Shown here: positions 43,756-53,146 of the stretch, piece after piece
Numbering within the stretch: position 1 is the first letter of the stretch
Layout: each line of letters opens with the position of its first letter
Program-made: the position numbers and the translations under genes
From: Bacteroides pyogenes
GTDB lineage: Bacteria > Bacteroidota > Bacteroidia > Bacteroidales > Bacteroidaceae
Length of the DNA: 64,000 bases
Reading direction: 5' to 3'
Assembly (NCBI RefSeq): GCF_014196225.1
Contig: NZ_JACIDI010000006.1
Span: 81,841 to 145,840, forward strand
The notes under the pieces: generated by a model
What the model was told of the DNA's origin: nothing
Database searches by the model: none
The model's input: only the letters and a program-made list of their open reading frames with translations

Positions 43756-44952
43756 TCAGCGGTCTTTCTTCAGGCGGTCGGCCATTGCTTTCGCCAGATT
43801 TTCACACTGCGTATAGGTGATGTCTTTCATCGCTTGTTTCATTTCTACGGGGTCGCCTACCAGTTCGTATTTGCTTTTTTCCGCAAAGTCCGCCATGCGT
43901 CTCACCGCAGCTCCCGCCCATGTAAACGAGCCGAAGTATGCGAGGTAGCGGCCTTTGAGTTCGCGTACCAGAAGTTTGGATAGAAGCGATTCTATTTCCG
44001 GATAGATCTGGTTGCTGTAAGTGGGCGAACCGATGATCAGCCCTTTGTAGCGGAACACATCGGCGATGATGTACGAAGGGTCGCTCTTGCTCACGTTGTG
44101 CATCACGATGTTCCTGATTCCCTGCGCCGATAGTTCTGAGGCAATGGCTTCCGCCATCTGCTCGGTGTTGCCGTACATGCTTCCGTAAGCAATGACTACT
44201 CCCTCTTCGGCTTCGTAACGGCTTAGGCGGTCGTACACGCCGACTACTTTGGCGATGTTCTCCGTCCAGACGGGACCGTGTGTGGAACAGATGGTGCTGA
44301 TGGGCAGGTCTTTCAGTTTAGCCAGCGCTTTCTGCACGGGGCAGCCGTATTTGCCCACGATGTTGGAGTAGTAGCGTTCCATCTCGCGCCAGTATTTGTC
44401 TATGTTCATCCGCGTGTCCAGAAAGCCTCCGTCTATTGTGCCGAAGCAGCCGAACGCGTCGCCCGAGAAGAGGATGTGCTCCGTCTCGTCGAATGTCATC
44501 ATGGTTTCGGGCCAGTGAACCATCGGCGTCATGTAGAAACGGAGTTTGTGCTTTCCTAAGTCGAGGGAATCTCCGTCTCCCACCAGATGTTGTTCGCCGG
44601 TCACTCCGTAGAAGCCTTCGACCATGCCGAACGTCTGTTTGTTGCCTACGATAACGATATCCGGATAGTGTTGCTTGATCAGGCGGATAGATCCCGAATG
44701 ATCCGGCTCCATGTGGTTTATAATTAAATAATCGATGGGACGTTCTCCGATGACTTGCTTGATCTTGCGCAGGTAGACTTCGAAGTAGCAGATGTCTACC
44801 GTATCTATCAGTGCGATCTTTTCATCGTCAATCAGATAAGAATTATACGAAACGCCATAAGGCAATGGCCACATCCCCTCAAACAGGTGTTTGGTCCGGT
44901 CATTTACTCCCACGTAATGTACGTTTCCTTTAATTGTTGATTTTTGTACCAT
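43756..44952 (-). CDS. flavodiiron protein (A-type flavoprotein)
   Basis: A 398-aa two-domain enzyme that reduces oxygen and/or nitric oxide, protecting anaerobes. The N-terminal metallo-beta-lactamase-like half binds the di-iron site (NHMEPDHSGSI, HxExD pattern at about residue 80; FSGDAFG; STHGPVW). The C-terminal flavodoxin half binds FMN (AYGSMYGNTEQMAEAI at about 255; GSPTYSNQIYPEIE). No rubredoxin domain is fused. Single gene; 44 bp separate its stop from the nagB start, so nagB could be cotranscribed. Confidence 0.94.
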   Translation of the reverse strand: MVQKSTIKGNVHYVGVNDRTKHLFEGMWPLPYGVSYNSYLIDDEKIALIDTVDICYFEVYLRKIKQVIGERPIDYLIINHMEPDHSGSIRLIKQHYPDIVIVGNKQTFGMVEGFYGVTGEQHLVGDGDSLDLGKHKLRFYMTPMVHWPETMMTFDETEHILFSGDAFGCFGTIDGGFLDTRMNIDKYWREMERYYSNIVGKYGCPVQKALAKLKDLPISTICSTHGPVWTENIAKVVGVYDRLSRYEAEEGVVIAYGSMYGNTEQMAEAIASELSAQGIRNIVMHNVSKSDPSYIIADVFRYKGLIIGSPTYSNQIYPEIESLLSKLLVRELKGRYLAYFGSFTWAGAAVRRMADFAEKSKYELVGDPVEMKQAMKDITYTQCENLAKAMADRLKKDR

Positions 44953-45000
44953 TATTTAGTTTATTAATAATTATAATCACGGAGTTATAAATTACTTTCT

Positions 45001-45969
45001 TCATTTATTTTCTGCAAAAATAACTCTTTTTTCCGAATCCCTATACTTCTTTCCCTGATATGCGCCTCTTTCTTTCATTCTTTTTTGCAAACGCGCTGTG
45101 AATTCATAATTTTTCAGCCCCCAGTCCGGAGCGATGAGTAGTTCTTGGGGCGATTGCGATACAAATCTTTCGAGTACCAGATCGGGGCGGAGGTGTTCCA
45201 CGTAGTCGATGACGAGGTCGATATACTCGTCTGCGTCTGTAAACAAATGGAAACGTTGGGGCGAGGTCTCGTATTCGTGCGCCATGCGCGTGCCGCGTAT
45301 CAGTTGGAGCTGGTGTATCTTGAGCGTGGCGAGCGGCAGTTGCGAGAGTGTCGTCGCCTGAGCGAGGAGGTCGTCGCGGCTTTCTCCGGGCAGTCCGAGA
45401 ATGACGTGCCCGCCCGTGAGAATGCCGCAGGCGGCGGTTCGCCGTACGGCATCGACGGTATCGGCATAGGTATGTCCGCGATTGATCCGTTTCAGCGTTT
45501 CGTCGCAGGCGCTCTCTATGCCGTACTCCACCATCAGGAAGGTGTGGCGGTTGAGCTCTTCCAGATACCGGAGCAAATCTTGCGGCATGCAGTCGGGACG
45601 CGTGCCGATGACGAGCCCGACCACGCCGTCTACCGCCAAGGCTTCTTCGTATTTGCGTTTCAGCCCTTCCAGTTCGTCGTACGTGTTGGTGTATGCCTGA
45701 AAGTAAGCAAGGTACTTCATCTCGGGATACTTGTGGGCGAAGAAAAGTTTCCCCTCTTCCAGCTGTGTGGCGATGCTCTTCTCCGTCCGGCAATAGGCGG
45801 GGTTGAACGTCTGGTTGTTGCAGTACGTGCATCCTCCTTTCCCTTTCGTTCCGTCGCGGTTGGGGCAGGTGAACCCTGCGTTGAGGGAGATCTTCTGTAC
45901 CTTATGCGTAAAGAATCTTCGGAGGAACGTAGGGAAATCGTTGTATAATAAAGGGGTTTTGTCTGCCAT
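45001..45969 (-). CDS. TIGR01212-family radical SAM protein
   Basis: A 322-aa radical SAM enzyme (YhcC type), function not established. ATG 45969 (MADKTPLLYNDFPTFLRR) was chosen over 46035, which would add a non-conserved leader. The cluster cysteines are in CPNRDGTKGKGGCTYC (CxxxxxxxxxxxxCxxC spacing of the subfamily). Further blocks are FQAYTNTYDELE, IGTRPDCMPQDLLRYLEEL and VILGLPGESRDD. Its role in the cell, possibly RNA or cofactor modification, is not shown by context. Confidence 0.88.
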   Translation of the reverse strand: MADKTPLLYNDFPTFLRRFFTHKVQKISLNAGFTCPNRDGTKGKGGCTYCNNQTFNPAYCRTEKSIATQLEEGKLFFAHKYPEMKYLAYFQAYTNTYDELEGLKRKYEEALAVDGVVGLVIGTRPDCMPQDLLRYLEELNRHTFLMVEYGIESACDETLKRINRGHTYADTVDAVRRTAACGILTGGHVILGLPGESRDDLLAQATTLSQLPLATLKIHQLQLIRGTRMAHEYETSPQRFHLFTDADEYIDLVIDYVEHLRPDLVLERFVSQSPQELLIAPDWGLKNYEFTARLQKRMKERGAYQGKKYRDSEKRVIFAENK

Positions 45970-46073
45970 GCCTGTTTCATCTGATTGGAGGGGCAAACTT
46001 AAGAAAAAAAGATTGAAGTAAGGGGATTTCCCCAACCGTTTTTTGCTTTTGCGTGAACAAAGGCTCTGTTTTT

Positions 46074-46271
46074 CGTTCGCCTCTTCGTTCGGTTTTCTGT
46101 GCTTTGCCTTGCTTTTTCAGGGGCGAAGGCTTTGTTTCTCGTTCGCCTCTTCGTTCCGGTTTCTGTGCTTTGCCTTGCTTTTTCAGGGGCGAAGGCTCTG
46201 TTTCTCGTTCGCGTCTTCTTCTGCATTCAGTGTTTTGCCCTGCCTCTTCTGTGGCGAAGGCTCTGTTTCAT
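46074..46271. repeat. three tandem copies of a 66-bp unit
   Basis: Copies start at 46074, 46140 and 46206 (each CGTTCGC, then CTTTGCCTTGC or similar and GGCGAAGGCTCTG). The third is more diverged. Open frames on both strands show 22-residue repeats (plus: GRRLCFSFASSF; minus: RNKAFAPEKARQSTE), a result of the period. It lies between the radical SAM gene start and the end of the nuo operon. Confidence 0.85.
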
Positions 46272-46446
46272 ACCCACAGAGGTTCTGTTTGGTCGAATCG
46301 TAGGCTTCGTTTGCAACAGGCGGAGCCTCTGTCCGGATTCGGTGGCGCCGCTTTCCGAAACCGGCTTACGCCCGGCACATTCGGAGCGGAGACGCAAACA
46401 TCCGTGCCCTGCATGGAGAAAAGAAGTGTTCCCTTTGTCAAGTTTG

Positions 46447-46538
46447 CCTGAAAAGGATTTCGCATTGGCCTGAAAAGGAATTGCCGTTTGCCTGAAAAGG
46501 AATTGGCATTCAAGCGAACGCAAATTCCTTTTCAGGCA
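46447..46538. repeat. 22-bp spaced repeats with inverted copy
   Basis: GCCTGAAAAGGA(A)TT occurs at 46447, 46469 and 46491 (22-bp steps) and its complement AATTCCTTTTCAGGC at 46524-46538, giving a perfect 15-bp stem with the third copy. It lies 25 bp beyond the nuoN stop and could close or stabilise the nuo transcript; a U-run is absent. Confidence 0.7.
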
Positions 46539-46562
46539 GGGCGTTTTGCCGGCACGGGGCTT

Positions 46563-48002
46563 TTATATGCCGAAAGCAAACTTGTCGATGGTCTGATAGA
46601 CAATGCTTGCAATGCCCAGCCCTACGATGCCGATGACGCAAAGCGCCAATGCCCACCGGGTGAAAGCGTCGCTGCGGAACGTCGGGACGGGATTGTCCGA
46701 TGGAGTGATATACATTGCCTTCACGATGAGCAGATAATAATAAAGCGAAACCACCGTGTTGACGAGTGCAATGAACACCGGCAGATGGAATCTGGCATTG
46801 AATGCGGACATGAAGATAAAGAACTTCGAGAAGAAACCTGCAAAAGGTGGGATGCCTGCCAGCGAGAAGAGACACAGCGTCATCAGCAGGGCGATTTTCG
46901 GATTGGTGCGATAGAGCCCCGCATATTCCTCTAACGTGAACTTATGGCTGCGTAGGGCAATGATGGTGATTACCGCAAATACACCGAGATTGGCTGAGGC
47001 ATATACCAACACGTAGTACACCAATGCCGTCATTCCCTGAGCGGTTCCGCCGATAACTCCCAGCATGATATAACCCGCTTGCGAGATGCTGGAGAATGCC
47101 ATCAGGCGTTTCAGGTTCTGCTGGCGGATGGCAAAGAGGTTGGCAATGGTGATGGTGACAATCGTTACCCAGTAAAGCACCGTTTGCCAGTCGTCTGTCA
47201 TCGGAGCGAAGACTTTGATGAGCATCGTCATCAGCACGAAGGCGGCAGACCCTTTCGAGACGACGCTCAGATAGGCGGTCACCGCACTCGGAGCGCCTTC
47301 GTACACGTCCGCCGTCCACAAATGGAACGGAACAAGCGAGAGTTTGAACGCCATGCCTGTGAAGAAGAACACGAATGCCATAATCTGCAAAGGGTTTCCG
47401 TCGATACGTCCGGGAAGGTCGTCGAAGTAAAGCGTTCCCGCCGAACCGTATATCATCGACAGACCGAAAAGCAGCAGCGCGCTGGAGAACAGGGCGGTCA
47501 GGATGTACTTTGCACCGGCTTCGGCCGAGTGGTGGCGGTATTTGTCGAAAGCGATCAGCGCCGCCATCGGGATGGAAGCTGTCTCCAGACCGATGAAGAA
47601 CATCAGGAAGTGCCCGGCGGAAATCATCAGATACATCCCGAACAGGGTGGAAACTGTGAGTACGTAGAACTCTCCCTGCTTAAACGCCGTGTCTTCGCGC
47701 TTCATCCATTCGTGCGCCATCAGAAAAACGATGAGTGTGCCTATGTTCAGAACCGACTTTACGATGGTGTGCATGGGCACGTAGTGATACATCCCGCCGA
47801 AAGCGTCGGCCGTCTGTCCCGGTATCAGATTGATAAGGGTGTGGAGGGTCATCAGTGTTACAGGGAGTACCGTATTGAGAACCGGAGCTCCGGTTTGCTT
47901 GTGAGCGTCCGGGCTCATGAACAAGTCGGCGAGGAGAAGAACGAGCAGGACAACGATGAGCGAAAGCTCTTCCCGCATGTATAGAAATTGTGAATAATCC
48001 AT
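46563..48002 (-). CDS. nuoN: NADH-quinone oxidoreductase subunit N
   Basis: A 479-aa antiporter-like membrane subunit of complex I, carrying one of the proton channels in the membrane arm. About 14 hydrophobic segments. The conserved broken-helix region reads [20 protein letters not shown], and a lysine-bearing segment [11 protein letters not shown] follows. Last gene of the nuo operon; a 239-bp repeat-bearing spacer separates it from nuoM. Confidence 0.96.
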   Translation of the reverse strand: MDYSQFLYMREELSLIVVLLVLLLADLFMSPDAHKQTGAPVLNTVLPVTLMTLHTLINLIPGQTADAFGGMYHYVPMHTIVKSVLNIGTLIVFLMAHEWMKREDTAFKQGEFYVLTVSTLFGMYLMISAGHFLMFFIGLETASIPMAALIAFDKYRHHSAEAGAKYILTALFSSALLLFGLSMIYGSAGTLYFDDLPGRIDGNPLQIMAFVFFFTGMAFKLSLVPFHLWTADVYEGAPSAVTAYLSVVSKGSAAFVLMTMLIKVFAPMTDDWQTVLYWVTIVTITIANLFAIRQQNLKRLMAFSSISQAGYIMLGVIGGTAQGMTALVYYVLVYASANLGVFAVITIIALRSHKFTLEEYAGLYRTNPKIALLMTLCLFSLAGIPPFAGFFSKFFIFMSAFNARFHLPVFIALVNTVVSLYYYLLIVKAMYITPSDNPVPTFRSDAFTRWALALCVIGIVGLGIASIVYQTIDKFAFGI

Positions 48003-48055
48003 CTTTTTGTTTACTGTTTATAGAATAACGATTGATTGCTTGGTTGTTTTCCGAT

Positions 48056-48165
48056 GTTTCCCGGTTGTTTCCGCCGTTGCCTCACAGCAATCTGCTGTTG
48101 CCATGATATTCATTTGATGGTGTTTCCCGGTTGTTTCCGTCGTTGCGTCACAGCCGTTCGGGCGG
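48056..48165. repeat. direct repeat, 66-bp spacing, inside the nuo operon
   Basis: GTTTCCCGGTTGTTTCCG followed by CGTTGC(C/G)TCACAGC occurs at 48056 and again at 48122, 66 bp on, in the spacer between nuoM and nuoN. It would be part of the nuo mRNA. Confidence 0.75.
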
Positions 48166-48241
48166 ATGCGCGGAGTTGGTTGCAAGCTCCGCCTATGGCT
48201 TTCATCCGCAAATCACGAACAACGGTTTCCGACCGCACGGT

Positions 48242-49726
48242 TCACGGCATCAGTTGCGAAACGACGGGAATCACGCTTTCGCCGATCATCCGGCTCACCC
48301 AGAAAGGCGCGAGTCCCAATCCGGCTACGCAGACAATGAGGCAGATCACCGCTACACGTTCGTCCCATGTGGCGTCGGTCAGCTCAAGATGATGCTTGTC
48401 GGTGCAGGTTCCGTATAGTATCTTTCCGACCAGTCGCAGGATGTAGACGGCGGTGATGACGATCGATGAGCAGGCGAGAACCGTCAGTGTGCGGTGGAAT
48501 ACATCGGCATTCTGGAACGAACCTACGAAAATGGTCATTTCGGCAACGAAGCCGCTCAGTCCGGGAAGCCCCAGATTGGCAAGCCCGGCAATGACGTAGC
48601 AGACGCTGAGAAAAGGCATCACCTTCATCAAACCCGAAAGTTGGCGAACATCGCGCGTATGTGTGCGCCCGTAAATCATGCCGATCAAGGCAAAAAACAA
48701 AGCGGTCATCAGTCCGTGGCTCAACATCTGAAGGATAGCGCCCGTCGCCGCCGTCCGGTTCAACATCAGGATGGCAAACAGCACCAGTCCGCAATGTGAA
48801 ACCGAAGAGTAGGCATTGATGTATTTCAGGTCTGTCTGCACGCATGCGGAAAATGCTCCGTAAACCACGGAGATGCCTGTGAGTATCAGGAATATCCACG
48901 CAAGTTCTTGGGCGGCTTCGGGCAGAAGGAACATGGCTATGCGGAAACATCCGTAGCCTCCCAGCTTCATCAGTACGCCGGCGTGGAGCATGGAGACTGC
49001 CGTCGGGGCTGAAGCGTGGCCGTCGGGACTCCATGTATGGAACGGGAAAAGAGCCCCCAATACTCCGAAGCCGAGGAACGTGAGCGGAAACCAGATACAT
49101 TGCTGCTCGAAGGGGATGTTGTGCAAGTGCGCAATCTCGAGTATATTCATCGTTGTTGCCCCCGAACCGGAAAAGATGCCGAGAATACCGATCAGCAGAA
49201 AAGCGGAACCGCCCATCAGCATGAGCGTCAGCTTCATGGCGGCATATTCCTTCCGCCCCGACCCCCACACACCGATGAGCAGATACATGGGGATCAACGC
49301 TATTTCGTAGAACATGAACATGGTGAACAGATCGACGGAAATAAAGAACCCGAATACGCCCAGCGACAATAACGTAAACCAGAGGAAATACTCTTTGGTG
49401 AGCGGTTGCAGGCGCCATGAAGCGAAAGTTCCGGTGAATACGATGATGGAAGAAAGCAGCAGCATGGCTACCGAAATGCCGTCGACTCCTACCGAATAGG
49501 CGATGTGAAGCGGTGCGTACCAAAGCGTGTCGGCACGGAAAAGCATCTCCGCCGTATTCCCGGCATGGCGTTCTTCCAGATAAAGGAATGTCAGTATGAT
49601 GGAAGCGGCAAGCAGTGCCGATGCGCCGGCGACCATCACTCCCCGAATCGCTTTAATCCCCCGTGCAGCCCATAGTGCGGCAAGCATCAATAAGGGGATG
49701 AGTACAAAGATAGATAAGAAATTCAT
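48242..49726 (-). CDS. nuoM: NADH-quinone oxidoreductase subunit M
   Basis: A 494-aa antiporter-like subunit of complex I with about 14 membrane segments. Family blocks are FYEIALIPMYLLIGVWG (Glu in a membrane helix) and HTWSPDGHASAPTAVSMLH. Upstream nuoL ends 33 bp away; downstream nuoN is separated by the repeat spacer. Confidence 0.96.
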   Translation of the reverse strand: MNFLSIFVLIPLLMLAALWAARGIKAIRGVMVAGASALLAASIILTFLYLEERHAGNTAEMLFRADTLWYAPLHIAYSVGVDGISVAMLLLSSIIVFTGTFASWRLQPLTKEYFLWFTLLSLGVFGFFISVDLFTMFMFYEIALIPMYLLIGVWGSGRKEYAAMKLTLMLMGGSAFLLIGILGIFSGSGATTMNILEIAHLHNIPFEQQCIWFPLTFLGFGVLGALFPFHTWSPDGHASAPTAVSMLHAGVLMKLGGYGCFRIAMFLLPEAAQELAWIFLILTGISVVYGAFSACVQTDLKYINAYSSVSHCGLVLFAILMLNRTAATGAILQMLSHGLMTALFFALIGMIYGRTHTRDVRQLSGLMKVMPFLSVCYVIAGLANLGLPGLSGFVAEMTIFVGSFQNADVFHRTLTVLACSSIVITAVYILRLVGKILYGTCTDKHHLELTDATWDERVAVICLIVCVAGLGLAPFWVSRMIGESVIPVVSQLMP

Positions 49727-49758
49727 CTTGTTTTATTTACTGTTTAGCTATTTACAAA

Positions 49759-51663
49759 TTAAAGAATTAACAGCAGGATCAGTGCCAGCGCCCCGCAGAA
49801 GAATACATAAGCGTATTGTTGCACTTGCCCGCTCTGGAATCCGCGTATCTCGTCGCTCACAGCTTCGGTAGCCCATGCGAGGAAGTCGAAGAAGTCGTCT
49901 ATCACATGACGGTCCCACCATGCGATGGGAGCAGAGATGCAGCGGAAAATGATACGGTGAGTGATAAACCGGTAAACCTCGTCGATGTAGAAACGGTGAT
50001 AGGCAGCCCGGTGCAACCTGCCGAAGCGTCCGGCAAGGGCATTCGCTAAGGATTGCTTTTCTCCTTTATACATATAGGTTGCCAGAGCTATCGATAGCAG
50101 GGCAACGAGGATGCTTGTTACGGCTACCGTGCGGTCGAGGTGGATGTCATAAACCGATCCGTCGGCGCTGATAAAGTGTCCGAAAGGGATGAAGCCGGCC
50201 ACACAAGTCACGCCTGCAAGGAACAGAAGGGGGAAAGTCATCGTCAGCGGACTTTCATGCGGAGCGTGCCGTTGTTCGCATGGCGAGTCGGTGGCGGGCT
50301 GTTGCGTCTTGCCCCAGAAGATACCGTAGTAGAGACGGAACATATAGAAGGCCGTCATGGCGGCGATAACCGTCATTACCCAACCCATTGCCGGACTGTA
50401 TCCAAAGCATGCCGCAAGAATTTCGTCTTTCGAGAAGAATCCCGAGAACGGTGGGATGCCTGCGATGGCAAGACAGGCAATCAGGAATGTCCAATGGGTG
50501 ACGGGCATGTATTTGCGCAACCCGCCCATTGCCGACATCTCGTTGGAGTGTACGGCATGGATGATGCTTCCCGCACCGAGAAAGAGCAATGCCTTGAACA
50601 TGGCATGGGTGAAGAGGTGAAACATGGAGGCCATGTATCCCAACCCTCCGTGATGTGGGTCGACAGAGGTGCAAACGCCCAAGGCCACCATCATAAATCC
50701 GATTTGGGAAATGGTGGAAAAGGCCAGTACGCGTTTGATGTCCGACTGGACACAGGCTACGCTCGCCGCATAGAAAGCGGTGAACGCTCCTACCCAGGCT
50801 ACGATGTGCAGCGTGTCGGGCGCATAGGCGATGAAGAGCGGAAACATGCGGGCTACCAGATATACTCCCGCCACCACCATTGTGGCGGCATGTATCAGGG
50901 CACTGACGGGCGTGGGGCCTTCCATTGCATCGGGCAACCAGATGTGCAATGGAAACATGGCGCTCTTGCCCGCACCGCCGATGAACATTAGTCCCAATGC
51001 CAGAGGAAGCATTGCCGCTCCTCCGCCGATTAGTGAAACTGTATCGGGTGTGAAACCGAAGGTACCGCCGTAGTATCCGTAAATCAGGATACCGATAAGG
51101 AATCCCAGATCGGCGAAGCGTGTAACGATGAACGCTTTTTTGGAGGCGGAAATCGCAGCGGCCTTTGTGTAGTAGAAGCCGATCAGCAGGTAGGAGCTGA
51201 CTCCTACCAGTTCCCAGAAGAGATACATCTGGAAGATGTTTGTGGCAACAACCAGTCCGAGCATCGACATGGTGAACAGCGAAAGGAAAGCGTAATAACG
51301 CTGAAATCCCTTTTCGCCTTTCATATAGCCGAATGAGTAGATGTGTACCATGAGCGATACGGTGGAGATGACGATGAGCATCATCACGGAAATCGGATCA
51401 AGCAGAATGCCCAAATCGAAATGCAGCGTCTCGGTGAAAGGAAGCCATGTGAAATTATAAGGTATCAGGGTGGCCAATGTGCCGTCGTCGAGACGCGGAG
51501 CGGTGAAGTATTGGAAAGCGGTGAGGTACGAAAGAAGCGTTACCGCGCCCAACACCAGTGTGCCGATTGTGCCCGCCGTCCGGTGTGACATCCGCTTTCC
51601 CCCGATGCCTGTGGTGAGGAAAGAGAGAAAGGGAAGGAGAAGTATGAGAATCGTTAATTCCAT
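49759..51663 (-). CDS. nuoL: NADH-quinone oxidoreductase subunit L
   Basis: A 634-aa antiporter-like subunit, the largest of the membrane arm, with the characteristic long C-terminal lateral helix. Conserved segments include FWELVGVSSYLLIGFYY, HIWLPDAMEGPTPVSALIHA and KSDI-like VQSDIKRVLAFSTISQ. Length is normal. It follows nuoK after a 23-bp gap. Confidence 0.97.
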   Translation of the reverse strand: MELTILILLLPFLSFLTTGIGGKRMSHRTAGTIGTLVLGAVTLLSYLTAFQYFTAPRLDDGTLATLIPYNFTWLPFTETLHFDLGILLDPISVMMLIVISTVSLMVHIYSFGYMKGEKGFQRYYAFLSLFTMSMLGLVVATNIFQMYLFWELVGVSSYLLIGFYYTKAAAISASKKAFIVTRFADLGFLIGILIYGYYGGTFGFTPDTVSLIGGGAAMLPLALGLMFIGGAGKSAMFPLHIWLPDAMEGPTPVSALIHAATMVVAGVYLVARMFPLFIAYAPDTLHIVAWVGAFTAFYAASVACVQSDIKRVLAFSTISQIGFMMVALGVCTSVDPHHGGLGYMASMFHLFTHAMFKALLFLGAGSIIHAVHSNEMSAMGGLRKYMPVTHWTFLIACLAIAGIPPFSGFFSKDEILAACFGYSPAMGWVMTVIAAMTAFYMFRLYYGIFWGKTQQPATDSPCEQRHAPHESPLTMTFPLLFLAGVTCVAGFIPFGHFISADGSVYDIHLDRTVAVTSILVALLSIALATYMYKGEKQSLANALAGRFGRLHRAAYHRFYIDEVYRFITHRIIFRCISAPIAWWDRHVIDDFFDFLAWATEAVSDEIRGFQSGQVQQYAYVFFCGALALILLLIL

Positions 51664-51686
51664 ATCTGTTGTTTGTTTTTAGTTAG

Positions 51687-51995
51687 TTACCATTTCATTT
51701 CATCCAGACTGCGAACCTGAATGCTCCGTATATTGCGGTAAATGTTAATCATGATAGCGATGGCTATCGCCGTTTCCGCCGCCGAAATGGCAATCGAGAA
51801 CAGAGCGAAGAAGTATCCTTCGGTGTCTTCGGGAAAGAGGAAACGGTTGAACACGGCGAAGTTGATGTCGGTGGCATTCAGCATGAGCTCTATCGAGATG
51901 AGGATGGCCAACGTGTTCCGGCGGGTGAGGAATCCGTAAATTCCTGCGAACATCATGACGGTGGAAACCACCAGATAATATTCCATGTGTATCAT
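51687..51995 (-). CDS. nuoK: NADH-quinone oxidoreductase subunit K
   Basis: A 102-aa membrane subunit with three hydrophobic helices and the conserved membrane glutamates (ISIELMLNATDINF; AAETAIAIAI), which take part in proton transfer. The start could also be the Met three codons later (MEYYLVV). Same-strand neighbours nuoJ and nuoL. Confidence 0.96.
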   Translation of the reverse strand: MIHMEYYLVVSTVMMFAGIYGFLTRRNTLAILISIELMLNATDINFAVFNRFLFPEDTEGYFFALFSIAISAAETAIAIAIMINIYRNIRSIQVRSLDEMKW

Positions 51996-52039
51996 AAATC
52001 AATGTTTTTTGCGTTTTGAAGATTCATATCGGGTCTCTC

Positions 52040-52552
52040 TTATCGTTTGCGGGCAATCATGATGCCGCCGATGATGCAGGCCAGCAGCAAGATGCTGACT
52101 GCCTCGAAAGGCAATACATAGCCGTATTTGTCGCTGCTGAGCAAAGCGTGCCCGATATCGTGGATATCTATTTCCAGCGGTGCAAGGTCTTTGGTCTGTA
52201 AGAATTTATGCTTCAGTGTGATGAACAGGACGATAGCCGCCCCGGCAATCATAGAGAAGAATCCTGCAAGAAAACGGCTTCGTTTCAGACGTTCGGCACG
52301 GTCGCCTTCTCCGCTGGTGAGCAGGATGGAGAATACATAGAGTACGACGATACCTCCGGCATAGACCATAATCTGTACAGATCCCAGAAAAGTATAGCCC
52401 AGCAGGAAGTAAATGCCTGCCGTTCCGAAAAGTACGAAAAGCAGATAGGTGGCCGAACGTACGATGCGCCGGGTGGTGACCGTCATCACGGACATGACGA
52501 TGATGAATGCGGCTAAAAAGTAAAATATTACAGTTTCGAGTGTTGCTCCCAT
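52040..52552 (-). CDS. nuoJ: NADH-quinone oxidoreductase subunit J
   Basis: A 170-aa membrane subunit with five hydrophobic segments; typical family regions are FGTAGIYFLLGYTFLGSVQI and MVYAGGIVVLYVFSI. A cytoplasmic-side charged loop (GEGDRAERLKRSR) is present. Sits between nuoI and nuoK as in other bacteria. Confidence 0.95.
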   Translation of the reverse strand: MGATLETVIFYFLAAFIIVMSVMTVTTRRIVRSATYLLFVLFGTAGIYFLLGYTFLGSVQIMVYAGGIVVLYVFSILLTSGEGDRAERLKRSRFLAGFFSMIAGAAIVLFITLKHKFLQTKDLAPLEIDIHDIGHALLSSDKYGYVLPFEAVSILLLACIIGGIMIARKR

Positions 52553-52644
52553 TTCTTTCTTATGTTTTAATGTTTACTGATTCGTGTTGCCGGATTGTTT
52601 TCGGATCCGGCATTTTATAGTGGCAACCGGTGCTTGGTGCCGCA

Positions 52645-53127
52645 TCACTTTTGTACGACTTTGCTGCCTTCGCGGTTGAGTCGCAGTATGAGTTTCGAGC
52701 GGTCGAAAACAGCATGTTCGAAGTTCTGGTCGAATGTGATGGCATCGTGCGGGCAGGCATTGACGCACAACTGGCAGAAAATGCACGAGCCTAAGTCGTA
52801 CTTGTATGCGGCCAGAATCTTTTTCTTCTTGCCTTCTTCGGTTTCAACCATTTCACCGGTTACGCTGATGGTGCCGTTGGGGCAAGCCATCTGGCATAGC
52901 CCGCAGGCTACACAGCGGTGCTCGTTGTTCTCATTGTGTGGCATGGTCAGTGTTCCGCGAAAGCGATCGAACATCCGCAGCTCTTTCCGGTTTTCCGGAT
53001 ATTGCTCGGTTATTTTTTTGCGGAAGAACACCCTGATGCTTGTCTTCATCCCGGCAGTCAGGCTGCCGAGGGCCCGTGTCAGGTTGCCGAAATAGGAGTC
53101 TTTCTCTTCTTTATATTTCATAATCAA
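52645..53127 (-). CDS. nuoI: NADH-quinone oxidoreductase subunit I
   Basis: A 160-aa ferredoxin-like subunit carrying two [4Fe-4S] clusters (N6a/N6b) that pass electrons toward the quinone site. Both cysteine motifs are complete: CVACGLCQMACP and CIFCQLCVNACP. The N-terminus is basic and amphipathic, as expected for membrane contact. A 92-bp spacer follows before nuoJ. Confidence 0.97.
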   Translation of the reverse strand: MIMKYKEEKDSYFGNLTRALGSLTAGMKTSIRVFFRKKITEQYPENRKELRMFDRFRGTLTMPHNENNEHRCVACGLCQMACPNGTISVTGEMVETEEGKKKKILAAYKYDLGSCIFCQLCVNACPHDAITFDQNFEHAVFDRSKLILRLNREGSKVVQK

Positions 53128-53146
53128 TTGCTGTTATATTCGTTTG

